Below, one piece after another: positions 35,201 through 42,726 of a stretch of DNA of 64,000 nucleotides. A program made the position numbers and the translations under genes. Within the stretch, counting starts at the first letter, position 1; each line of letters opens with the position of its first letter. The stretch comes from CAVVKW01 sp963749035 (GTDB lineage Bacteria > Verrucomicrobiota > Verrucomicrobiia > Chthoniobacterales > JAATET01): assembly GCA_963749035.1 (NCBI GenBank), contig CAVVKW010000004.1:1178001-1242000 (forward strand), given 5' to 3'. Below the pieces are notes generated by a model. It saw nothing but the letters and a program-made list of their open reading frames with translations, did not search any database and had not been told where the DNA came from.

Positions 35201-35742
35201 CGAACGCCGGAAGAGTCGAAGTCTCCGCCTCCCGCGCCGGTGCTGGCGGGACGATCGAATTTCGCCTCGACGCCGTCGACGGACCGCTGTTGGCAACGGC
35301 GGTGCTCAGTGAGTTTGGTGGATCGCAAATCTTCGAAACCAAATCCTTCGAACTCGTCGAAACTCCGACCCGAATTCACGACCTCTACCTCGTCACCCGG
35401 GGCGGAGGTGGATCGCCGATCGAGATCGATTGGTTCCAATTTTCACCTTCTGTTCAAGGCACCTACTCCGGAACTCATCGACCGGGAAGCCCTCCGACCG
35501 TCGAAATTGTCGGCAATACCTTCTCGATAGTCTTCGCTCGTGACCTGACCCGACTAGACCAGACTCGCATCCCTCAAGTTTCACTCGACCTGGGAAACCA
35601 GTGGCTTTCTGGCGCTGATCACCTCGAAGAGGTTGACCTCGGATCTGCGGGCGACTTTCAGTTCTTCCGCGCGACTTCGAAGACTGGAGTTTCCGAAGAG
35701 CCCGCGCAATTCATGAGAGTCATCACGGAACCGACGCGCTAG
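32266..35742 (+). CDS. Large secreted protein: C25/caspase-like domain, FnIII, Ig-like and CBM6-type modules
   Basis: 1158 residues. Signal peptide (LRRTLLLLTFLFASAESSEA). Residues ~120-480 resemble gingipain-type (C25) proteins: GKLILLVDETM, LLFGHVPIPYSG, VDLLVGRIDLSSLP, YFGNTGSFTSAG, VFAFEGGSYSVDW and the terminal LQGDPTIRLHP. The usual catalytic His (GHG) and Cys are not in the expected places (GNTG, FEGGS), so it may be inactive. Then an FnIII-like domain (PSRLSATDNGSDATISW), a cadherin/Ig-like domain (LSGSDPDGDPLTYVV), and two or three CBM6-like modules (IEAESFDGNSG ... DLYFVFGG ... IDFDWFQF; HDLYLVTRGGGGSPIEIDWF). Likely cell-surface or secreted, binding polysaccharide. Confidence 0.72.
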   Translation: MTCPLPRNLRRTLLLLTFLFASAESSEASGDEEIFPVTVTVNADSIAFSWDVAATSEGVLRRRLLGESGWTNDLTTLGVGQTTFTDTTVQVGQSYEYGFEYRTNPRFYAYVASGINIPLPDSRGKLILLVDETMATPCADELEILTRDLVGDGWFVIRHDVPRNDDDDLDGFQSIAIKDVILSEYDADPTNVKAVLLFGHVPIPYSGDNIPDGHFFRPLPADGYYGEIDGVWTDTRDYSSKASQSRWVNVAGDGKFDQYTFPSDVDLLVGRIDLSSLPSFASSEVELLKRYVGKAHAWRHGLVEVDQKAVLAENREWNWGPWNFIRQFGLEAATRNETTALFADRNLFAYFGNTGSFTSAGPIETSALAGGNVNAVFAFEGGSYSVDWDTPDALMRAFVASSGTTLASGWSEFPGYYFHHMGVGQPIGFSIRTMQNASKADYKENYFTSARAIHHCLQGDPTIRLHPVAPPSRLSATDNGSDATISWNASTDPQVIGYDVFRADSVTDPFTKLNSGLVNATRFVDATSRSGDVVYMVRAVKLELSTGNYFNGSQGMFVPLRAEGTSNASPIAFERFVIGEKATEKQLTLSGSDPDGDPLTYVVIENPAFGLLNGAGGDLSYTPFEGVTGYDVFRYIAIDRHGAASDPQSVNVLVQGGTDDPVANVRIEAESFDGNSGVALRVQEDALASFGNKVGEISGGDWLRFDDVAFGTGVTTLDLAVSTATSGGRMEIRLDEPDGLVVGEVDVRDSDSTGWSDYTTISIWLNSIVQDNHDLYFVFGGEPGRTIDFDWFQFNADDLTFAMTIEAEAYDSQAETSVGTDGATAYVDYNVEFGHLQWDSVDGNLGGVTPITFVYANGSGIEQTGNLAFRSPKETIGKVFFPDTGGWDQWSTVSVDVDLRPGLNELRLVTNGAYSGMPRLRLDKFVIGVDGVPTPGAKTEAEGFAEGSGVTVTNGGSGQVISSGQSGSWARFARFNFGSNAGRVEVSASRAGAGGTIEFRLDAVDGPLLATAVLSEFGGSQIFETKSFELVETPTRIHDLYLVTRGGGGSPIEIDWFQFSPSVQGTYSGTHRPGSPPTVEIVGNTFSIVFARDLTRLDQTRIPQVSLDLGNQWLSGADHLEEVDLGSAGDFQFFRATSKTGVSEEPAQFMRVITEPTR

Positions 35743-35894
35743 ATCTTCGTAGGTTTGCCGACCTCGGAGCGCATTGCATGGTTTCGAATGCCCGTTGGGC
35801 GACCCGAACATTTCCGCGCGCAGGAACGTGAGCGTCTTCGCTTTGGTTTTTTGAGGCGCGCGGGATCCCGCCAATTCTCAAATTAGCAGACGCG

Positions 35895-36938
35895 ATGCGC
35901 AGGTTCGATCCAATCCCGATTCTACAGTCTTCGTTGGAAGGGCTCTCCAGCCGGGGCGCGATTCTCGGCGTGTCAGTGAACGGCAAGGTCGACACCTATT
36001 CCGCTGGCTGCGTCGCCAACGAAGATCACGATCGTCCGTTCTATATCTACAGCATCACGAAGAGTTTCACGGCAGTGGCGATCATGAAGCTCTGCGAGGA
36101 GCACGGTGACTTCCTCGATATCCCGTTTTCACAGTTTCTTCCGGACGCGCAAATACCGCCCGCCGTCACGGTCCGGCAGATGCTCAATCACACCAGCGGT
36201 CTTTCCGACTATTTCACGTCGCCCGAATACCGAAGGGCGCTGAACGAGAATCCGGCACAGCCTTGGGCTTACGAAAAGTTAATGACTCTTGGGCTTCAGA
36301 ACACCCCTCTCTTTGAGGCGGGAAATGGTTGGTCTTACTCGAACCCCGCGTATGCGCTCCTGGATGAGCTGATTGCGGAGAAGTCAGGAATGGATGCCCA
36401 CGACTACGTCGAGAGCGTGATCGTCAATCAGATCAGTCTAGAGAACACCCGACCCTTCCTGAAAGCCGACGAAGGCCTCGAACTATTGGAGGGAGATCAC
36501 GACTCCTTCAAAGGAGATTTTCGCCCTCAGTATCAACCCGGATGAATTGCCCCGGCCTGCTACATTTCGACGGTGAGTGACGTCGCCCGGTTTTACGATG
36601 CGTTGTTCGGGGGCGAGTTGTTGTCTGAACAATCCGTCGCGGAGATGATTCGAACCGTCGACGTATTCAGAGATCCCCCCCACGGCCCGATCCCGGCCTA
36701 CGGGCTTGGTCTGATGCACTTCAGAAACGCCCCGCTGGGCAGCGCGTATGGCCACGGCGGCGGAGGTCCTGGCTATACGACCTACGCAACGCACTATCCT
36801 GATCTTGGCGGAGATCGCGTTACCATCTCACTCGTCGTGAACAAAAGCCTGCCGGAAACTCCATTCAGCCTGGCAGATGAGATTGCTCGGCACTACCTCA
36901 CGTCGCGTCCGGAGCATCACGGAGCCTCCCGCACGTGA
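35895..36938 (+). pseudogene. Beta-lactamase-family serine hydrolase, interrupted by an in-frame TGA
   Basis: Two pieces in the same frame (35895-36545 and on to 36938) together make a normal class C-like serine hydrolase of about 347 residues. All motifs are present: SxxK in YSITKSFTAVA, NHTSGLSDY, YxN in WSYSNPAYAL, and HxG in AYGHGGGGPGY. The stop TGA at 36543-36545 stands where the family has Trp (PGW followed by APA...STVSDVARF), so a TGG-to-TGA change is enough to explain it. No signal peptide is seen. Either a recent nonsense mutation or a sequencing error. Confidence 0.85.
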
Positions 36939-37162
36939 GACACGGAACAAACTGATCCTCGCGAGGAGGCGCCCGGCTTAGCTTCGCCTCTCACCGGAAG
37001 CTGCGACTGACTCCGGAGCAACGGTGCGAAAGTCGATTGTCGCTCGATCCGTGCGCATCCTGCGGGCAAACATCGACAACACTTCAATCGCTGGCGTATG
37101 GCGTGAGTTCTTCCTATATTGCTCCCTCGGTCGAACCTCGCGACCGGAGCACCATAGACGTC

Positions 37163-38512
37163 ATGCCGAAAATTTATCTCCGATCAAAGACGATCATTCT
37201 TGCGGTCTGCTTTGCGATCGCCTCCTTCATCCACGACTCGTCCGCCGAGGACCGGACCGACCAGATGCCTAACGTGGTGATTCTCTTCATCGATGACCTC
37301 GGATACGGGGACCTTGGATGCTTTGGAAACGAGAACGCCGCGACCCCGAATATCGATAAGTTAGCCCGGGAGGGCGCGCGTTTGACGATGAGCTACGTCA
37401 CAAATCCCCCCTGCTCCCCCAGTCGCAGCAGTCTGTTGACCGGAATGTATGCCCAGCGCTTCCACAAGTTCGGCATGGCGCGCGGGCTCCCGATCCCCAG
37501 TGACCACCCGACGCTCGCTGAGTTCATGCGCGACGCCGGATACGTGACGGGGCAGATCGGAAAATGGGACCTGGGCAGCGAAGGGCAGGGACCTCACGAG
37601 CGCGGATTCATGGAAGTCGCCAAGTGGGCGCCGGGTGGTCAGTCCTATTTTTGCGAAAAGCCGGACGGCACCACCGTCTATCGAACGGAGCTCGATGGGG
37701 ACTACATGGTCGAGTTCGTCGAGCGGAACAAAGACAAGCCGTTCTTTCTCTACTTCTCCCCGCTCGCGATTCACTCACCGCTGAAATCGACGCCAGACGA
37801 ATACCAGTCCCGCATCGAGGACGGCAACAAATGGTATGACGGTGCCGTGGCCGCGGTGGATGACCAGGTCGGCAAGCTGCTCGCCGCGCTGAAGGCCAAT
37901 GGGCTCGACAAAAACACACTCATCCTCCTCACCGGCGACAACGGTGCTGGCGCGGGCGGTTCTTCGGCACCCTACCGCGGCGGCAAGGGCAAAGGCACCC
38001 AGTTCGAAGGTTGGGTTCACACCCCAAGTATCGCTTGGTGGCCGGGGACCATCCCGGCCGGGCAAGTTTTCGAAGGGCTCACCTGCACCCTCGATTTCTA
38101 CGCCACGGCGGCCGCGATTTCCGGGCATCAATTGCCCGAGCGCTGCGACGGCAAAGACATTCTGCCTTACTTGACTGGCGGGAAAACCGGCGACGTCCAC
38201 GAGTTTCTCTACTGGTATAACGCCGATCCAAATGACGTCTCTCACCGCCACCTTTCCGCCGTTCGCTGGGGAAAATGGAGGCTCCGTTTGGATCAGGACA
38301 CCCGAGAATGGAAGCTCTTCGATCTCCACGCGGACCCAAAGGAGAAAAATGACCTCGCCGCGCAAAACCCGGAAGTCGTCGAAAAGCTGGCCCTCAAACA
38401 CCAGGCCTTCGACTCGACCCTCCCGTCTTTGGATTCCATCCCCGCCTACAGCGACCACTGGGAGACTCCGCCCGAAGGATGGGGCTGGGTCTTCACCGAA
38501 GCGAGTCCCTGA
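37163..38512 (+). CDS. Secreted sulfatase (alkaline phosphatase superfamily)
   Basis: About 449 residues from the ATG at 37163, which precedes a signal peptide (KTIILAVCFAIASFIHDSSA). Metal site VILFIDDLGYGDLGCFG; formylglycine motif CSPSR in NPPCSPSRSSLLTGM; LTGDNGAGAG; and FEGWVHTPSIAWWPG. The usual GKWHLG motif reads GKWDLG here, replacing a conserved active-site histidine with Asp. Substrate would be a sulfated polysaccharide or aryl sulfate. No sulfatase-maturing enzyme is adjacent. The earlier in-frame ATG at 37037 lacks a signal peptide directly after it and is less likely. Confidence 0.9.
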   Translation: MPKIYLRSKTIILAVCFAIASFIHDSSAEDRTDQMPNVVILFIDDLGYGDLGCFGNENAATPNIDKLAREGARLTMSYVTNPPCSPSRSSLLTGMYAQRFHKFGMARGLPIPSDHPTLAEFMRDAGYVTGQIGKWDLGSEGQGPHERGFMEVAKWAPGGQSYFCEKPDGTTVYRTELDGDYMVEFVERNKDKPFFLYFSPLAIHSPLKSTPDEYQSRIEDGNKWYDGAVAAVDDQVGKLLAALKANGLDKNTLILLTGDNGAGAGGSSAPYRGGKGKGTQFEGWVHTPSIAWWPGTIPAGQVFEGLTCTLDFYATAAAISGHQLPERCDGKDILPYLTGGKTGDVHEFLYWYNADPNDVSHRHLSAVRWGKWRLRLDQDTREWKLFDLHADPKEKNDLAAQNPEVVEKLALKHQAFDSTLPSLDSIPAYSDHWETPPEGWGWVFTEASP

Positions 38513-38694
38513 GACCGACTTCGCCAGCGGCCAAGCTGGGGCGCGGGAGAAAGAGCACGCCATCCCGGTGATGCGACTTCTCCGTTGGGTGAATCATGGC
38601 CGCCCAACAGTCGCCTTTAAGACATCCCCCCAGCCAAAGAATTCCCGCCGTATTCGATGCGTTGCGGAAACTCCCGCTGTCCGCTTGACCGCCT

Positions 38695-39678
38695 TCAACG
38701 AGGCACTGCGTCAGCGAGGTCTTGCATGGCCGCGCGCTCGAGCTCCGACAAATCGTTGAGCAAATCGGCCGCCGCGTCGAGTGGCTCGGACTCCCCGGTC
38801 GCCGCCACCCGCTCGAACAATCTCGCGACTTCCGACCACTTCGCCGCGATGCCCACGAATCGCTCGTGTCCCTCCCGAACCCCGTCCAAGCCGGTCACCT
38901 CGCCAGCTTCCTGCAGAAAGTCTCGATACAAATTCCGAAAGAGCGCCCCGCCCGTCCCGGCCCGCTCCATCATCATCGCCGCGTGCGCGAAGTCCGCCCG
39001 CGGATCGGCACTCGCCGCATACCATCGCCCAATCTCAGCTGCCGTCTTCTTGATGCCGCGGTAACCCAAGTTCTGGATCGGAGGGTTTAAAAACTCCGCC
39101 GCGTTCGCCCGGATTCCGCGCACGATCGCGGACTCGAGATCGACGCCCGCTGGATCGAACGAGATCGTCGCCGACCGGTTTCGGGCCGACATCGGGCCCT
39201 TCTCGCGCCGCGCCTTGGCCAGACTGTCCAACGATGTCGTCACGCTCGTTCCCTGCGGTCGGGTATCGACGAGATGCGCGAGCTCCGCCTCGTAACCGAC
39301 CATGGCCACGTGGTGACCCGCGAAGTGGATCTTGTTCGAAAAATAATCCAGATGAAAGCAATCGAGCTGTAGCGCGACCGGCTCCCCGGCATCGAGGAAT
39401 TCCGCCACGTTTCGCCACGCCTTCGCCGACGACGAAGTTTCCCGCTCTTCCATCTGGACCCCAAGATTACCGCAGAGATTCCGCCCCAGTGCCTTCGTTC
39501 GCCCGCCCAGAAACGGGACCGGCATGCTCTTCAATTTCCAGTATATGAACCCCAACCCCGCTCCGATTCCAAAGAGCATCGGCTCGGATAGCTGTAGCCC
39601 GCGGTGCTTGAGAAGATTGCCGATGGCAACCGTCTCGCAATGCTCTCCCTCAAACGGTTGAAAGCCGGGAATCATCAT
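38695..39678 (-). CDS. BtrH N-terminal domain / DUF4872 protein
   Basis: About 327 residues. The start GFQPFEGEHCETVAIGNLL has the Cys of BtrH-type (butirosin biosynthesis protein H) domains, a papain-like acyltransferase/peptidase fold; a His follows in FAGHHVAMVGYE and Asp in LVDTRP, which could complete a Cys-His-Asp triad. Residues ~190-327 look like DUF4872 (AAEIGRWYAASADPRADF and helix-rich). No antibiotic biosynthesis genes are near. It may act in acyl transfer or peptide processing in an unknown pathway. It is followed on the same strand by a gap of 182 bases with no gene, up to the convergent sulfatase. Confidence 0.8.
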   Translation of the reverse strand: MMIPGFQPFEGEHCETVAIGNLLKHRGLQLSEPMLFGIGAGLGFIYWKLKSMPVPFLGGRTKALGRNLCGNLGVQMEERETSSSAKAWRNVAEFLDAGEPVALQLDCFHLDYFSNKIHFAGHHVAMVGYEAELAHLVDTRPQGTSVTTSLDSLAKARREKGPMSARNRSATISFDPAGVDLESAIVRGIRANAAEFLNPPIQNLGYRGIKKTAAEIGRWYAASADPRADFAHAAMMMERAGTGGALFRNLYRDFLQEAGEVTGLDGVREGHERFVGIAAKWSEVARLFERVAATGESEPLDAAADLLNDLSELERAAMQDLADAVPR

Positions 39679-39753
39679 GTCGCAGACGAGAGTTCTGGCG
39701 TTAGCGCGATTACAGGAAGGCATCAAGGCACTCGGCCCGATCCCCGAGGTGCC

Positions 39754-40401
39754 TCAACGCACGACCCGCACGGGTGTCCCGACGTTCACGTTCGCAAAGA
39801 AATTCGCCGCCATCTCCTCCGGCATCCGGATGCAGCCGTGCGAATCCGGGAACCCCGGAAGAAATCCTTCGTGCAGCCCGACGCCATTCACGATCCGCAT
39901 GAAATACGGCATCGGCGCTCCCAGGAACGTCGTGCCTTCCGGCTTTTTGTCTCGGTAAACGTCCACGTTGCTCACCACCGGCTGGCCGTCGGGCCCTACG
40001 TAGTCGCCGTAGAGATTCGACCGGTGATGCCGACTCTTCTGCGTCACGCTGAAGCTCCCCGTCGGCGTCGTTCCCGCCTCCCGACCGGTCGACACCGCCG
40101 ACAAACCGACCAACTTGCCGCCCTTGTAGAAAGAAGCGGTCTGCTTCGACAGACTGATCTCCACCGACGGCGAGCCGGAAACCCCGTCACCCTCCCACCA
40201 GCTCCTCGCCATCGCTCGTTTCGCCGCCGACGTCTTCGCCACAACCCGCCCTCCTTCGCCGAGGAAATAAGTCGTCGTTCCAGCCGCTTGCCGCGAAACC
40301 CCGCCGGACTGCGTCAGGTCCAATTCCGGAGACGGCTCTGGTTCCGTCGTCGTGCAGCCGACAAAACCCAACAAAATCAAACCGAGAACTCCGTGCCGCA
40401 T
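39754..40401 (-). CDS. L,D-transpeptidase (YkuD) lipoprotein
   Basis: 215 residues. Lipoprotein signal with lipobox (LILLGFVGC). The YkuD domain has EISLSKQTASFYKGGKLV, STGREAGTTPTGSF and the catalytic motif FPDSHGCIRMPEEMA with Cys and His. Such enzymes form 3-3 cross-links in peptidoglycan or attach lipoproteins to it. The N-terminal part (SGGVSRQAAGTTTYFLGEG) is a linker. It is transcribed divergently from the histidine genes and lies upstream of the BtrH-like gene by about 75 bases. Confidence 0.92.
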   Translation of the reverse strand: MRHGVLGLILLGFVGCTTTEPEPSPELDLTQSGGVSRQAAGTTTYFLGEGGRVVAKTSAAKRAMARSWWEGDGVSGSPSVEISLSKQTASFYKGGKLVGLSAVSTGREAGTTPTGSFSVTQKSRHHRSNLYGDYVGPDGQPVVSNVDVYRDKKPEGTTFLGAPMPYFMRIVNGVGLHEGFLPGFPDSHGCIRMPEEMAANFFANVNVGTPVRVVR

Positions 40402-40533
40402 CCGACCATTTGAACCCGTCCAACCTCCCCGGCGTCAAGCCCCCATCCCGGCTTGCAGCCCTTCCCTCGCATCCCGAAAAGCTCCAGACCACGGGTTGCG
40501 TTTCACCCGATCCTGACGGACACTCCCGACCGC

Positions 40534-41364
40534 ATGCCACCTGTCCTCTACGAATCCCACTGCCACACGCCGCTTTGCAAACACGCGTTCGGTGACCCCA
40601 CCGACTACGCCGCCGCCGCCTATGAACGTGGTTTGGCCGGCCTGATCGTGACCTGCCACTGTCCGCTTCCTGACGGCATTTCCGCCGACGTCCGCATGTC
40701 GCCGGAGCAGTTCGAACGTTACGTCGACCTCGTTGCCGCCGCCCGGGAAGAATGGGCCGGTCGCGTTGACGTCCGGCTCGGACTCGAGAGTGACTATTAC
40801 CCCGGCGTGGAGCCTTGGCTGGAAAAACTTCACGCCCGCCAGCCGCTCCACCACGTTCTTGGTTCCGTCCATTATCACGTGCCCGAATACCGGGCGACTT
40901 TCGATCGCGGCTCCGTCTTCGAATATCAGCAGGTCTATTACCAGCACCTCGCGGAGTCGGCTGAGACCAGGCTCTACGACACTCTTGCCCACCCGGACCT
41001 CATCAAAAATGAGGACCCCGACGAGTGGGATCTCCCGCGAATTCTTCCGTTCATCGAGCGCGCCCTCGACCGCATCGCGGAAACCGGTGTCGCCATGGAA
41101 CTCAACACCAGCGGCCTGAACAAAGTCCTCCCGGAGATGAACCCCTCCCCGACCCAGCTCACCCTCATGCGCGATCGGGAGATCCCGGTCGTTCTCGGCG
41201 CCGACGCTCACCGTCCGGCTCGGGTCGCGGCCAACTACGCCGACGCGCTCGAGACGCTGGCTTCCGTGGGCTACTCGGAGGTCAGCTATTTCCTCGACCG
41301 CCAGCGTCGCACGATTCCGATCGACACCGCGCTCGCCTCGCTCGAGGCACCCGCTCTGGCTTGA
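40534..41364 (+). CDS. Histidinol-phosphatase, PHP type
   Basis: About 276 residues from the ATG at 40534. PHP-domain metal motifs are visible: YESHCHTPLCKHA, LIVTCHCPLP, GLESDYYPG, HHVLGSVHYH, DTLAHPDLIK and the late VLGADAHRPARV. HisJ/HisK proteins of this family dephosphorylate histidinol phosphate. Placement directly before hisB (55 bases) on the same strand supports that role. Other PHP phosphoesterases are the alternative. Confidence 0.87.
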   Translation: MPPVLYESHCHTPLCKHAFGDPTDYAAAAYERGLAGLIVTCHCPLPDGISADVRMSPEQFERYVDLVAAAREEWAGRVDVRLGLESDYYPGVEPWLEKLHARQPLHHVLGSVHYHVPEYRATFDRGSVFEYQQVYYQHLAESAETRLYDTLAHPDLIKNEDPDEWDLPRILPFIERALDRIAETGVAMELNTSGLNKVLPEMNPSPTQLTLMRDREIPVVLGADAHRPARVAANYADALETLASVGYSEVSYFLDRQRRTIPIDTALASLEAPALA

Positions 41365-41419
41365 TTGCGGGAAAAAATACCGACAGTCTCCCGCCTCGCT
41401 GCTACACGTCAGTGCCAAG

Positions 41420-42010
41420 ATGACACCGAGAACCGCCAGCATCGAGCGCAACACCGCCGAGACCCAGATTCGCCTTCAGCTCACCGTCGACGGCACCGGT
41501 GAATCCACGTCCGACACCGGGATTCCCTTCCTCGACCACATGCTCACGCTTTTCGCGCGGCACGGTCTCTTCGACCTCGACGTGAAAGCCACCGGCGACC
41601 TCGACGTCGACCTCCACCACACCGTCGAAGACACCGGCATCGTGCTCGGCCAGGCCATCGCGAAAGCCCTCGGTGACAAACGCGGCATCCGCCGCTACGG
41701 ACACGCTTACGTCCCCATGGACGAAACCCTCGTCCGTTGCGTCGTCGACCTCAGCGGCCGCCCGTATCTCGAATACCGAGCGCCCGGTGGCGTGGAATCG
41801 ATCCAAAATTTCTCGTTCCAGCTCGTGGAGGAATTCTTCCGCGGACTCAGCGTTCATGCCGCCATGAATCTTCACACCGAAATCCTCTACGGTCGCGACG
41901 CCCACCACATGGCCGAAGGCCTCTTCAAGGCACTCGCCAAGGCGCTCGACGCCGCCACTACCCTCGATCCCCGCGTTCAAGGTGTCCCCAGCACCAAGGG
42001 CACCATTTAA
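41420..42010 (+). CDS. hisB: Imidazoleglycerol-phosphate dehydratase
   Basis: 196 residues, monofunctional HisB of normal length. It makes imidazole-acetol phosphate. The Mn-binding motifs are GIPFLDHMLTLFARHGLF, LHHTVEDTGIVLGQA and GRDAHHMAEGLFKALAKAL; the start RTASIERNTAETQI is also typical. hisH follows within about 50 bases, with no canonical start codon of its own, so its translation may depend on hisB. Confidence 0.97.
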   Translation: MTPRTASIERNTAETQIRLQLTVDGTGESTSDTGIPFLDHMLTLFARHGLFDLDVKATGDLDVDLHHTVEDTGIVLGQAIAKALGDKRGIRRYGHAYVPMDETLVRCVVDLSGRPYLEYRAPGGVESIQNFSFQLVEEFFRGLSVHAAMNLHTEILYGRDAHHMAEGLFKALAKALDAATTLDPRVQGVPSTKGTI

Positions 42011-42043
42011 AATCATCCGCTTCAGCCACCTCCGCCCTTCCCA

Positions 42044-42063
42044 CCATCGACTCCCAACTTCCA
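42044..42063. repeat. Short repeat-like stretch at the hisH start
   Basis: The stretch around CATCGACTCCCAACTTCCAA directly precedes the conserved hisH N-terminus and resembles the CGACTC / CAACTTCC units at 20490-20525. It may have replaced the original start codon. Confidence 0.4.
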
Positions 42064-42726
42064 ATACCGAGAATTGGCATCGTCGACTACGGCAGCGGCA
42101 ATCTCCGCAGTGCTTTCAAGGCGGCGGAACGCTGCGGCGGCGCCTGCGCCTACGTCAACGAGCCCCGTCAGCTCGACGAATGTGATGCCATCGTCGTTCC
42201 CGGGCAGGGTTCCTTCGGCGACTGCGCCCGGAACCTTCGGGAGTCCGGCCTCTGGGACCCGATCGTGGAGTGGATCGCCGACGACCGACCCTTTCTAGGC
42301 ATCTGCGTGGGTTATCAACTGCTCTTCGAATCCAGCGAGGAGTCACCCGGCGTTCCCGGGTTGGGAGTTTTCGCTGGGACGGTCCGCCATTTCCCAGCCA
42401 CCGACCTTAAGATCCCGCACATGGGGTGGAACCGACTCAAGACCGACCCGAGCGACCGCCTCTACCGCGATCTCGGTTCACCGTTGGAAGTTTATTTCGT
42501 TCACTCCTACTACCCTGACCCCGCCGACGACTCGATCGTGTCCGCGACCTGTAGCTACGGAATCGATTTTGCCGCCAGCGTCTCGCGCGGTAACTTGAGT
42601 GCCACGCAGTTCCACCCGGAAAAGAGCCAGCGAACCGGCCTCGCTATTCTCCAAAATTTCATCGGCTCAATCCAAAATTCCCAATCCGAAATCTCAAACT
42701 CCAATGCTCCTTCTCCCCGCGATTGA
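42064..42726 (+). CDS. hisH: Imidazole glycerol phosphate synthase, glutaminase subunit
   Basis: About 220 residues, class I glutamine amidotransferase that feeds ammonia to HisF. Motifs: RIGIVDYGSGNLRS at the start, VPGQGSFGDCA oxyanion region, catalytic Cys in FLGICVGYQLL, and His/Glu in TQFHPEKSQ. There is no ATG, GTG or TTG near the conserved N-terminus in frame; the candidates are ATA at 42064 or ATT at 42073. The nearest canonical start would lie deep within hisB in another frame. The C-terminus extends through AATCC-type repeat sequence (SIQNSQSEISNSN) and overlaps hisA by 23 bases. Confidence 0.9.
   Translation: MPRIGIVDYGSGNLRSAFKAAERCGGACAYVNEPRQLDECDAIVVPGQGSFGDCARNLRESGLWDPIVEWIADDRPFLGICVGYQLLFESSEESPGVPGLGVFAGTVRHFPATDLKIPHMGWNRLKTDPSDRLYRDLGSPLEVYFVHSYYPDPADDSIVSATCSYGIDFAASVSRGNLSATQFHPEKSQRTGLAILQNFIGSIQNSQSEISNSNAPSPRD
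42668..42703. repeat. AATCC-type micro-repeat at the hisH/hisA junction
   Basis: Imperfect units such as AATCCAAAATTCCC and AATCCGAAATCTC run up to the hisA ATG at 42704. They are of the same kind as at 22970-23001. They extend the hisH reading frame by about a dozen residues. Confidence 0.5.

Noticed and set aside
36543..36545. TGA read as selenocysteine or Trp
   Set aside because: The position is a Trp in the family, no SECIS-like stem is evident, and TGA serves as a normal stop in many genes here.
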